Assembly: GCF_025336545.1 (NCBI RefSeq)
Contig: NZ_JAODBU010000004.1
Coordinates: 233,032-297,031 of the forward strand
DNA from: Eubacterium_U album
GTDB lineage: Bacteria; Bacillota; Clostridia; Lachnospirales; Lachnospiraceae
Direction: 5' to 3'
Length of the DNA: 64,000 nt
Position 1 is the first letter of the stretch; each line of letters begins with the position of its first letter. Of this stretch, positions 56,635 to 64,000 are shown one piece after another. Below the pieces are notes generated by a model. The model saw nothing but the letters and a program-made list of their open reading frames with translations, was not told the DNA's origin and did not search any database. The translations under genes and the position numbers were made by a program.

Positions 56635-57522
56635 ATGAGAAAGAATTTAAAGAAAATCGCCACATTAGCAATGGCAGCAGCAATGGCTATCGCAGTAGTA
56701 CCTGCAGTACCAACTCAGGCAGCTAAAACAGAATTAATTAAGAATGAATGGGACAGTTACTTTGGTGCTTCATCAGGATGGGCTGAAGGAGCAGAAGGAG
56801 CTTTGACAGAAAATTCTAAGTCATCTTGGACAGCCGATATGGATTCAATTGGCTGGGGTGGAATCTGGGGAGCTCAGATTAAGAATGAAAACCTTAAGTA
56901 CCAGAAAGGCCAGTCATATACAGTAAGTTGTAAACTTAAAGCAACTAATTTAGATAAATGGGTTCTTGTTAAGGTTGAAGGAGATGATCCTAATGCATAC
57001 GAACCTGATAAGGCTCCATTAGCATTTAAGTGGGTACAGTTACAGCAGGATAAAGAACAGACAGTAACATTAGATTTTACTTTGGCTAAGAATTATAGTG
57101 GACATCTTTCATTATACTTTGGCGTTGGCGGAGAAATGGGTGACAGAGAAGATGAACAGTTAGCAGGTCTTTACAATGGTTTAGTTACATTACCAAAGGA
57201 TGGAGATCCTACATTTTCATCATCTGTAAAATGTTCTAACATTTCAGTAAAACAGGTTGCTACAACAATTAAGAAAGTAAGAGCTAAGAAAGGCGTAGCT
57301 AAGGTTACTATTAACAAGAGTGCAGTAGCAAAGAAATATGTTGTACAGTATTCAACAAAGAGCAGTATGGCTGGTGCAAAGAAAGTTGTTACGGCTAAGA
57401 CAAATGCAACATTAAAGAATCTTACAAGTGGAAAGAAATACTACGTTAGAGTTGCTGTTGTAAACAAGAATGGAAAGCAGAGCAAAGAATGGAGTGCTAA
57501 GAAAGTAGTTAAGGTTAAATAA
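56635..57522 (+). CDS. Secreted protein with CBM-like domain and basic Fn3-like domain
   Basis: 295-aa exported protein. The signal peptide (RKNLKKIATLAMAAAMAIAV, cut near PTQAA) precedes a beta-sandwich region (about 32-205) that resembles family 4/9-type carbohydrate-binding modules (WTADMDSIGW, GQSYTVSCKLKATN, GHLSLYFGVGG). The C-terminal Lys-rich Fn3-like domain (about 210-295) is close to the one ending the 1795-aa protein of Block A. No catalytic domain is visible. It is a single-gene unit inserted between dnaJ and prmA. It probably binds a polysaccharide at the cell surface. Confidence 0.75.
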   Translation: MRKNLKKIATLAMAAAMAIAVVPAVPTQAAKTELIKNEWDSYFGASSGWAEGAEGALTENSKSSWTADMDSIGWGGIWGAQIKNENLKYQKGQSYTVSCKLKATNLDKWVLVKVEGDDPNAYEPDKAPLAFKWVQLQQDKEQTVTLDFTLAKNYSGHLSLYFGVGGEMGDREDEQLAGLYNGLVTLPKDGDPTFSSSVKCSNISVKQVATTIKKVRAKKGVAKVTINKSAVAKKYVVQYSTKSSMAGAKKVVTAKTNATLKNLTSGKKYYVRVAVVNKNGKQSKEWSAKKVVKVK

Positions 57523-57571
57523 TTAAAGCTACATATATAAACTGTTTGAATTGCAATAATAAATAAACAAG

Positions 57572-57620
57572 AGAAACCTTATAATTAGGAAGAATTCCTT
57601 TTTATAAGGTTTCTTTTATA
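57572..57620 (+). terminator. Terminator after the CBM-like protein gene
   Basis: AGAAACCTTATAA (57572-57584) / TTATAAGGTTTCT (57602-57614), with an inner AGGAA/TTCCT stem, then TTTTATA. Confidence 0.88.
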
Positions 57621-57683
57621 TTGGCGTGCCCGGCGATGTATGTTCCACTTTGTAACATACAGTTTATGGAGAAATAAAAAGTG

Positions 57684-57729
57684 AAAAGGCTAAAAGGGAT
57701 ATTTATAAAAGGCTGAAAGGGATATTTAT
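57684..57729. repeat. Two tandem 23-bp repeats before prmA
   Basis: Units at 57684-57706 and 57707-57729 differ at one base; each begins AAAAGGCT and ends GGGATATTTAT. A partial third copy (GAAAGG) follows. They lie just upstream of the prmA leader. Confidence 0.85.
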
Positions 57730-57801
57730 GAAAGGTTGCATTAAAAAGTTTTAGCGTTTATAATAAAATGATGTTTTGTGGTTTAAGAGAGGATTTTATT
57801 T

Positions 57802-58764
57802 ATGAAATGGAATAAATATACGTTAAAAACAACAACAGAAGCTATAGATTATATAAGTGGTTTGATGATTGAACTTGGTATAGATGGAATACAGATAGAA
57901 GACAATGTGCCTTTATCAGAAGAGGACAAGAAGGCAATGTTTATAGATTATCTTCCAACACTTCCTAAAGATGATGGAACAGCATATATAAGTTTTTATA
58001 CAGAGGAAGATAATGACGATGAAGCATTACTTCATAAAGTTAGAGAAAAATTAAAAGAAGCATCATCATTTATAAATGTTGGAGAGGGAACAATAGAAAA
58101 AGATATAACAGAAGACATTGACTGGGTTAATAATTGGAAACAGTTTTTTAAAGCTTTTACTGTAGGAGAATTTTATATTAAACCTACATGGGAAGAAATT
58201 GATGAAGCTCATAAAGATATGAAGATGATTGAAATTGATCCCGGGACTGCATTTGGAACAGGAAAACATGAAACAACTCAACTTTGCATCAATCAGCTAA
58301 TAAAATATGTAAAACCTGGTGATATAGTACTTGATTTAGGATGTGGAAGCGGTATCTTGTCTATAGTTGCAAAAAAATTAGAGGCAGGTAAAATGGCAAT
58401 GACTGACATTGATCCGGCTGCAATTACTGCATCAAAAGAAAATTTCCAGGTAAATCATATTGCGATGGATGACATTGATTTGTATGATGGAAATATTATA
58501 GATGATGAAGAATTACAGAAAAAAGTCGGATTTAATAAATATGATGTAGTTGTTGCAAATATATTAGCAGATGTAATTATTCCAATATCAGCAATCGTAG
58601 ATAAATTCTTAAAGAAAGGTGGAATATTTATTTCATCAGGGATTATTTACATGAAAGAAGAAGATGTAGTTGATGCCATAAAGAAAAATCACAAATTAAA
58701 ATTTATGGAAACAGTAAATCAAGGTGACTGGCGTGCAATTATGGCACAGAAGATTTTAGATTAA
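57802..58764 (+). CDS. prmA: Ribosomal protein L11 methyltransferase
   Basis: 320-aa SAM-dependent methyltransferase modifying L11. The N-terminal substrate-recognition domain is followed by the Rossmann fold with GTAFGTGKHETT, VLDLGCGSGILSI and NILADVI. Length fits. First gene of the prmA-rsmE pair. Confidence 0.95.
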   Translation: MKWNKYTLKTTTEAIDYISGLMIELGIDGIQIEDNVPLSEEDKKAMFIDYLPTLPKDDGTAYISFYTEEDNDDEALLHKVREKLKEASSFINVGEGTIEKDITEDIDWVNNWKQFFKAFTVGEFYIKPTWEEIDEAHKDMKMIEIDPGTAFGTGKHETTQLCINQLIKYVKPGDIVLDLGCGSGILSIVAKKLEAGKMAMTDIDPAAITASKENFQVNHIAMDDIDLYDGNIIDDEELQKKVGFNKYDVVVANILADVIIPISAIVDKFLKKGGIFISSGIIYMKEEDVVDAIKKNHKLKFMETVNQGDWRAIMAQKILD

Positions 58765-58778
58765 AAGAGTGGTATAGA

Positions 58779-59516
58779 ATGTATAGATTTTTTGTTAATG
58801 CCGAAAATATATTAGAAGATACTATTTTAGTTACAGGTAGTGATGTTAATCATATAAAAAATGTTCTTCGTATGAAAATCGGAGAAGAAATCCTTATTAG
58901 CGATGGAAATGATAAGGAATATGTCTGCAGTATTTTAAATATGGATGATGAAAAAGTTGAAGCAAAAATATTAGATATAAACGGACCGGGAAGAGAATTG
59001 CCTATAAAAGTATATTTGTTTCAGGGATTGCCTAAAGGCGATAAAATGGAAACAGTAATACAGAAAATGGTAGAACTTGGAGTTTATGGAATTGTGCCGG
59101 TAAGTACAAAAAGGTCAATAGTAAAGTTAGATGCAAAAAAGGCAGCCAATAAAGTGAAAAGATGGAATGCCATTTCAGAAAGTGCAGCAAAACAAAGTAA
59201 AAGAGGAATAATTCCTAGAGTAAATGATGTCTGCACATTTAAACAGGCAATCGGTATGGCTAAAGAATTAGATATGATTATAATGCCGTATGAAGAAGCA
59301 GATGATATGGAAAAGACAAGAAATATCATTAGAGACTTAAAAAAAGACACATCTGTTGGAATTTTCATAGGACCTGAGGGAGGATTTGCTAAAGAGGAAG
59401 TAAATGCCGTTATGGAGGAAAATGGAACTCCAATAACTTTGGGGAAAAGAATTTTAAGAACTGAAACGGCAGGCATGGCTATTATGTCAGTAATTATGTT
59501 TATGATGGAAGAATAA
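58779..59516 (+). CDS. rsmE: 16S rRNA m3U1498 methyltransferase
   Basis: 245-aa SPOUT-class methyltransferase. An N-terminal PUA-like domain (HIKNVLRMKIGEEI) precedes the knotted SAM-binding C-terminus (FIGPEGGFAKEEV, LGKRILRTETAGMA). It starts 14 nt after prmA, so the two are cotranscribed, and the next gene follows after 9 nt. Confidence 0.95.
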   Translation: MYRFFVNAENILEDTILVTGSDVNHIKNVLRMKIGEEILISDGNDKEYVCSILNMDDEKVEAKILDINGPGRELPIKVYLFQGLPKGDKMETVIQKMVELGVYGIVPVSTKRSIVKLDAKKAANKVKRWNAISESAAKQSKRGIIPRVNDVCTFKQAIGMAKELDMIIMPYEEADDMEKTRNIIRDLKKDTSVGIFIGPEGGFAKEEVNAVMEENGTPITLGKRILRTETAGMAIMSVIMFMMEE

Positions 59517-59525
59517 GGAGCAAAA

Positions 59526-60680
59526 ATGGAAGCGTATTTTGATAATTCAGCCACAACAGTAGTGACAGAAAATGTAAAAGATATAGTTGTAAAAGTTATG
59601 ACGCAGGATTATGGAAATCCATCATCTATGCATATGGTAGGTGTAAATGCTGAAAAATATATTAAGCAGGCCAAGGAAAATATATCAAAAATATTAAAAA
59701 CAGACCCGAAAGAAATATATTTTACATCAGGTGGCACAGAGTCGAATAACCTTGCAATAATAGGAAGCGCTAATGCAAATAAAAGAGCAGGAAATAGAAT
59801 AATAACTACAAAAATTGAACATTCTTCTGTTGCGGCAACGATGAAATACTTAGAAGAACAGGGATTTGAGATTGTATATCTACCTGTAGATAACAAAGGC
59901 ATTGTAGCTATGGAAAGCCTTAAAAATGCTATGAATGAAAATACAATTCTTGTTTCTGTTATGTTTGTAAATAATGAAGTAGGTGCAATAGAACCTATTG
60001 AAGAAATTGGAAAATATATTAAGTCAGTAAAAAAAGATGTTGTATTCCATGTTGATGCTATTCAGGCATTTGGAAAGTTAGACATAAAACCTAAAAAGCT
60101 AAATATAGATATTCTTACTGTAAGCGGACACAAAATTCATGGACCAAAAGGTTCAGGATTTATATATATAAAAGACAAAACAAAAATATCACCAATTATA
60201 TTTGGTGGCGGACAGCAAAAAGGAATGCGTTCAGGTACAGAGAATGTGCCTGGTATTGCAGGAATTGGTGAAGCGGCAAGAGCAGCTTATGAAAATTTGG
60301 ATGAAAAGGTGGACAAACTTATTTCCTTAAAAGACAGACTTATTGATATTTTAAATGAAATGGAAGATGTTACTGTAAACAGTCAGAAAGGAAAACAAGG
60401 TGCACCGCATATTGTAAGTGCAAGTTTTAAAGGCGTAAGAAGTGAAGTACTTCTTCATGCGTTAGAAGAAAGAGGAATTTATATATCAGCCGGCTCAGCA
60501 TGCTCATCTAACAGACCGGCAGTAAGTGCTACTTTAAAAGCTATGAACATAGATAAAGATTTGTTAGAATCAACTGTAAGATTTAGCTTTAGCACATTAA
60601 ATACTATGGACGAAATAGAATACTGTGGGGAACAGCTAAACAGCTTGCTACCTATGTTAAGAAAATACGTTAGAAGATAG
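59526..60680 (+). CDS. Cysteine desulfurase (ThiI partner)
   Basis: 384-aa PLP enzyme of the NifS/IscS family, taking sulfur from cysteine. Lys203 in SGHKIHGPKG binds PLP and Cys326 in SAGSACSSN is the catalytic residue. Adjacent to thiI (12 nt), as in the B. subtilis nifZ-thiI pair, so it most likely feeds sulfur to ThiI for tRNA 4-thiouridine. The pair is inserted between rsmE and mtaB of the ancestral order. Confidence 0.92.
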   Translation: MEAYFDNSATTVVTENVKDIVVKVMTQDYGNPSSMHMVGVNAEKYIKQAKENISKILKTDPKEIYFTSGGTESNNLAIIGSANANKRAGNRIITTKIEHSSVAATMKYLEEQGFEIVYLPVDNKGIVAMESLKNAMNENTILVSVMFVNNEVGAIEPIEEIGKYIKSVKKDVVFHVDAIQAFGKLDIKPKKLNIDILTVSGHKIHGPKGSGFIYIKDKTKISPIIFGGGQQKGMRSGTENVPGIAGIGEAARAAYENLDEKVDKLISLKDRLIDILNEMEDVTVNSQKGKQGAPHIVSASFKGVRSEVLLHALEERGIYISAGSACSSNRPAVSATLKAMNIDKDLLESTVRFSFSTLNTMDEIEYCGEQLNSLLPMLRKYVRR

Positions 60681-60692
60681 AAGGAGAGTAAA

Positions 60693-61877
60693 ATGACACA
60701 ATCACTTTTGATTAAATATGCCGAGATTGGTATAAAGGGAAAAAACAGATATTTGTTTGAAAATGCCCTTGTTAAACAGGCAAAGATTGCATTGAAACGT
60801 GTAGATGGAGAGTTTGTTGTAACAAAAGAAGCAGGAAGAATTTATGTTACTACAGAATCTGACTGCGATATGGATGAAGCGATTGAAGCGTTACAATATG
60901 TGTTTGGTATTGTAGGCATTTGCCCAATGATGCAGATAGAGGACAATGGATTTGAAGATTTAGCTAAACATGTAATAAAACATATCGAAGATAACTATGA
61001 AGATAAAAATCTTACATTTAAGGTTGCAGCCAGAAGAAGCAGAAAGAATTATCCAATGGATTCCATGGAAATTAACATGGAAATGGGAGGCGTAATTTTA
61101 GATGCATTCCCTGAAATGAAGGTGGATGTTCATAATCCTGATATTGTAATTAATATCGAGATAAGAAATAAAATTAATATTTATTCAAAGATAATTCCGG
61201 GACCGGGTGGAATGCCTGTTGGAACAGCCGGAAATGGTATGCTTTTATTATCAGGAGGAATTGATAGCCCTGTTGCAGGATATATGGTTGCAAAACGTGG
61301 AGTGCATATTGATGCAGTATATTTCCATGCACCACCATACACATCTGAAAGAGCAAAACAGAAAGTTGTCGATTTGGCAAAAATCATATCAAAGTATACA
61401 GGACCAATGAATTTATATGTAGTTAATTTTACAGATATACAGATGTATATTTATGACAAATGTCCACATGATGAGTTAACTATCATTATGAGAAGATATA
61501 TGATGAGAATTGCAGAGTATTTTGCAAATAAAGAAGGCTCATTAGGACTTATAACAGGAGAAAGTATAGGACAGGTTGCAAGTCAGACAATGCAAAGCCT
61601 TGCAGCTACAAATGAAGTATGTACTATGCCGGTATTCAGACCTGTAATTGCATTTGATAAGCAGGAAATAGTAGATATTTCATTAAAGATTGGAACATAT
61701 GAAACATCTATCCTTCCATATGAGGATTGTTGTACAACATTTGTTGCTAAACATCCGGTTACTAAACCAAATATTAATATTATTAAAAGATCAGAAACAC
61801 ATTTGGAAGAAGAAATTGACAGAATGTTTAAGGAAGCAGTTGAAACTGCAGAATTAATCGAGATAAGAAGAGACTAA
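60693..61877 (+). CDS. thiI: tRNA sulfurtransferase ThiI (without rhodanese domain)
   Basis: 394-aa enzyme making 4-thiouridine in tRNA. An N-terminal ferredoxin-like and THUMP domain (about 1-165) is followed by the PP-loop ATP pyrophosphatase domain with LLSGGIDSPVAGYMV (SGGxDS). There is no C-terminal rhodanese domain, as in B. subtilis, which explains the dedicated desulfurase upstream. GAAGGAGAGTAAA precedes ATG 60693. Confidence 0.94.
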   Translation: MTQSLLIKYAEIGIKGKNRYLFENALVKQAKIALKRVDGEFVVTKEAGRIYVTTESDCDMDEAIEALQYVFGIVGICPMMQIEDNGFEDLAKHVIKHIEDNYEDKNLTFKVAARRSRKNYPMDSMEINMEMGGVILDAFPEMKVDVHNPDIVINIEIRNKINIYSKIIPGPGGMPVGTAGNGMLLLSGGIDSPVAGYMVAKRGVHIDAVYFHAPPYTSERAKQKVVDLAKIISKYTGPMNLYVVNFTDIQMYIYDKCPHDELTIIMRRYMMRIAEYFANKEGSLGLITGESIGQVASQTMQSLAATNEVCTMPVFRPVIAFDKQEIVDISLKIGTYETSILPYEDCCTTFVAKHPVTKPNINIIKRSETHLEEEIDRMFKEAVETAELIEIRRD

Positions 61878-61898
61878 TTAAATAAAAAAGAGGGTAAT

Positions 61899-61928
61899 AA
61901 AAAAGCAGGCAAACCTGCCTGCTTTTTT
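61899..61928. terminator. Bidirectional terminator between thiI and the HPr-like gene
   Basis: AAAAAAGCAGGCA (61899-61911) / TGCCTGCTTTTTT (61916-61928), 13-bp stem with 4-nt loop and A/T-runs both sides. It serves thiI and the convergent HPr-like gene. Confidence 0.92.
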
Positions 61929-61939
61929 AGCAACATCAA

Positions 61940-62170
61940 TTATACAAGATATGGCTTTAAAACATCTAAAATAGCGTTAACGTCATCTTCGCTATGGATG
62001 TTTAAGTCAATTGGTTTAGAAAGATCAAGACTGAAAATTCCCATAATTGACTTTGCATCAATTACATAACGACCTGATACTAAATCAAAATCAGAATCAA
62101 ATTTTGTTATGTCATTTACGAAAGCTTTTACTTTATCAATTGAATTTAAGCTGATTGTAACTGTTTTCAT
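61940..62170 (-). CDS. HPr-like protein lacking the phospho-His
   Basis: 76-aa protein of the HPr fold. The C-terminal half is clearly HPr-like: GRYVIDAKSIMGIFSLDLSKP, with Ser41 at the place of regulatory Ser46. The region where HPr has the active-site His15 loop (GxHARPA) reads LNSIDKVKAFVND and has no histidine. It therefore cannot act in sugar phosphorylation, but might act as a regulatory (Crh-like) or unrelated protein. AAGAGAGGTATTTATT precedes the start. Divergent from mtaB. Confidence 0.85.
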   Translation of the reverse strand: MKTVTISLNSIDKVKAFVNDITKFDSDFDLVSGRYVIDAKSIMGIFSLDLSKPIDLNIHSEDDVNAILDVLKPYLV

Positions 62171-62286
62171 AATAAATACCTCTCTTAAATATATTTTTAT
62201 ACGTCAATATTAACACGAGGCTGATAATAGGGCAATGATAAAAGTATACAAAATTTAATCAAAAAAATTGTTTGGAGTTTGTAAAA

Positions 62287-63627
62287 ATGTTAAAAGTAGC
62301 ATTACATAATTTAGGATGTAAAGTAAATGCATATGAGACTGAGGCAATGGCACAAAAGCTGGAAGATGCCGGTTACGAAATTGTACCATTTAATGAAAAG
62401 GCCGATGTGTATATTATAAATACATGTTCAGTTACAAATATGGCAGATAGAAAATCGAGACAAATGCTTCATAAAGCTAAGAAAATGAATGAAGATGCAG
62501 TAGTAGTTGCAGCAGGATGTTATGTTCAGACAGCAACAGAAAAATTGTTAGAAGATTTGTCTGTTGACATTCTTATTGGAAATAATAAGAAAAAAGATAT
62601 AGTTGAAGAACTTCAAAAATATTTTGATGATAACAAATATAATAAAAATGTAATTGATATAAATGCCACAAATGAATATGAAGAGTTGGAACTGGCAACT
62701 GTAACAGAACATACCAGAGCTTATATAAAAATTCAGGATGGATGTAATCAGTTCTGTTCATATTGTATAATTCCGTATGCGAGAGGAAGAATAAGAAGTA
62801 GAGAATTTGATAATATAAGACAGGAAGTTACAGAACTTGCAAAAAAAGGGTTCAAAGAAATCGTACTTACGGGTATTCATTTAAGTTCATATGGCAATAA
62901 TGAAAATAAATTAATAGATGTTGTTGAAATGATTGCCGGAATTGAAGGGGTTGAAAGAATAAGATTGGGTTCTCTTGAGCCAAATATCGTGACGGAGGAT
63001 TTTGCAAAAAGATTATCAAAAGTTGAGAAAATATGTCCGCATTTTCATTTGTCAATGCAGAGTGGATGTGATAATACATTAAAAAGAATGAATAGACATT
63101 ATACATCTGACGAATATTTTGAAAAATGCGAACTTTTAAGAAAATATTTTGACAATCCGGCATTTACAACGGATGTAATCGTTGGATTCCCAGGTGAAAC
63201 GCAGGAAGATTATGAAATCTCAAGAGAGTTTGTAAAAAAAGTAAGATTTTCAGAATTACATGTATTTAAATATTCAAAACGAGATGGCACTGTTGCTGCA
63301 AAAATGGAAAATCAGATTCCAGAGCCTGTAAAGACAGAAAGAAGCGAGGATTTGATTAAAGTTGGCGAAAATCTTACAATGGAATATAGAAGAAAATTTA
63401 TAGGAAAAAAGGTAAGTGTATTGTTTGAAGAAATAATTAATGTAGCAGGAGAAAATTATTGGGTAGGTCACACAAAAGAATATATTAGGGTTATAATGAA
63501 GAGTGACAAAGACATATCAGGAGACATTAAAAACGTTTCATTAATTGGATTCGCAAATGAGTGTTTAAATTGTAAAAATATTGAAAAAAAAGGTGTGGGC
63601 AAGGAAATAATGCTTGCCACAATATAA
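62287..63627 (+). CDS. mtaB: tRNA t6A37 methylthiotransferase MtaB
   Basis: 446-aa radical SAM enzyme converting t6A to ms2t6A in tRNA. It has the N-terminal methylthiotransferase domain with three Cys (NLGCKVNAYE, NTCSVTN, AGCYVQT), the radical SAM motif CNQFCSYCIIPYARGR, and a C-terminal TRAM-like region. The start is ATG 62287 with GGAG at 9 nt; a TTG 15 nt earlier overlaps this site. Last member of the chaperone-linked backbone. Confidence 0.95.
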   Translation: MLKVALHNLGCKVNAYETEAMAQKLEDAGYEIVPFNEKADVYIINTCSVTNMADRKSRQMLHKAKKMNEDAVVVAAGCYVQTATEKLLEDLSVDILIGNNKKKDIVEELQKYFDDNKYNKNVIDINATNEYEELELATVTEHTRAYIKIQDGCNQFCSYCIIPYARGRIRSREFDNIRQEVTELAKKGFKEIVLTGIHLSSYGNNENKLIDVVEMIAGIEGVERIRLGSLEPNIVTEDFAKRLSKVEKICPHFHLSMQSGCDNTLKRMNRHYTSDEYFEKCELLRKYFDNPAFTTDVIVGFPGETQEDYEISREFVKKVRFSELHVFKYSKRDGTVAAKMENQIPEPVKTERSEDLIKVGENLTMEYRRKFIGKKVSVLFEEIINVAGENYWVGHTKEYIRVIMKSDKDISGDIKNVSLIGFANECLNCKNIEKKGVGKEIMLATI

Positions 63628-63686
63628 GTTTTATATTAGTATAAAGGTACATGGAAAATGCCAAAAGGGCAAAAGGACGGGATAAG

Positions 63687-63947
63687 ATGAGTAATTTAGG
63701 AAACACACAATACTTCAAAGTTCCACAGGAACAGAAGTTAGGCGTTGAAGAAATTTTAGAAAGAGTATATCAGGCGTTAGCAGAAAAAGGATACAATCCG
63801 GTTAACCAGATTGTAGGTTATATTATGTCCGGAGATCCTACATACATTACAAGTCATAATAATGCCAGAAGCCTTATTATGAAAGTAGAACGCGATGAAT
63901 TAATTGAAGAAACAGTTAAGTATTATATCAACAACAAATTAAAATAA
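63687..63947 (+). CDS. ireB: IreB-family regulatory phosphoprotein (UPF0297)
   Basis: 86-aa protein matching the IreB/YrzL family over its length (TQYFKVP at the start; EKGYNPVNQIVGYIMSGDPTYITSHNNAR in the middle). In Enterococcus it is a substrate of the PASTA kinase IreK and limits cephalosporin resistance. In Firmicutes it usually precedes the yrrK (ruvX) gene, which would lie just beyond the window. The start is ATG 63687 with AAAGGACGGGATAAG upstream. Confidence 0.93.
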   Translation: MSNLGNTQYFKVPQEQKLGVEEILERVYQALAEKGYNPVNQIVGYIMSGDPTYITSHNNARSLIMKVERDELIEETVKYYINNKLK

Positions 63948-63966
63948 GCAACGGCTATACAAATGG

Positions 63967-63992
63967 GAGTTTCATTGAAGAAACTCTTTTTT
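63967..63992 (+). terminator. Hairpin terminator after ireB
   Basis: GAGTTTC (63967-63973) / GAAACTC (63980-63986) and six Ts. Seven-bp stem. Confidence 0.75.
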
Positions 63993-64000
63993 GTAGCAAA

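Noticed and set aside
59084..59554. 156-codon minus-strand frame across rsmE
   Set aside because: Antisense to a well-supported conserved gene, hydrophobic by composition only.

Overview
The window is a low-GC chromosome segment from an anaerobic, spore-forming Firmicute, most likely a gut Lachnospiraceae. The evidence is the strong A+T bias, spore genes (gpr, spoIIP), an oxygen-sensitive class III ribonucleotide reductase, a CIRCE-controlled hrcA-grpE-dnaK-dnaJ cluster and dense carbohydrate-uptake modules. No rRNA, tRNA, CRISPR array or complete insertion sequence was seen. The assignment rests on gene content only.

Backbone. The order comEC-holA, rpsT, gpr-spoIIP, lepA-hemW, hrcA-grpE-dnaK-dnaJ, prmA-rsmE, mtaB is the classic Firmicute order (as in Bacillus subtilis). 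Here it is split by inserted blocks. A two-gene lead (sensor kinase, GerMN lipoprotein) precedes comEC. An ireB homologue follows mtaB.

Block A (about 6.3-27.6 kb, between holA and rpsT) is a glycan-foraging region. It holds fucO, a YesM/YesN-type two-component pair, a secreted protein with two F5/8 type C modules followed by a 52-aa peptide and a candidate structured RNA, and an MFS transporter. A sugar ABC importer operon follows (binding protein, intra-operon terminator, two permeases) with a GH65 phosphorylase, a HAD hydrolase and NagB. The block ends with a 1795-aa secreted protein combining a beta-helix, several F5/8 C modules, a PIG-L deacetylase, a Thr-rich linker and a basic Fn3-like domain.

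Block B (about 30.5-47.3 kb, between spoIIP and lepA) holds dut, nrdDG under paired NrdR boxes, a thioesterase and a PucR-type regulator. The regulator is divergent from a HAD phosphatase / mannose-family PTS / cytosolic neutral-ceramidase-like hydrolase operon. EamA, trpS, a HAD hydrolase and an RpiR / RpiA-like / Gfo-Idh operon follow, the last with three evenly spaced operators. A LysR remnant lies just before lepA.

Smaller insertions are a 239-bp nested palindrome between hemW and hrcA, a secreted CBM-like protein between dnaJ and prmA, and a cysteine desulfurase-thiI pair plus an HPr-like protein without the usual histidine between rsmE and mtaB.

Most notable points: an apparent AUU start for comEC; two candidate structured RNAs; three hairpin/MITE-like elements with perfect terminal inverted repeats, one of which seems to truncate the LysR remnant; the PIG-L/GH65/NagB locus; and the PTS-linked ceramidase-like enzyme. 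Start codons were chosen from ribosome binding sites. Functional names rest on motif recognition, not on database searches.
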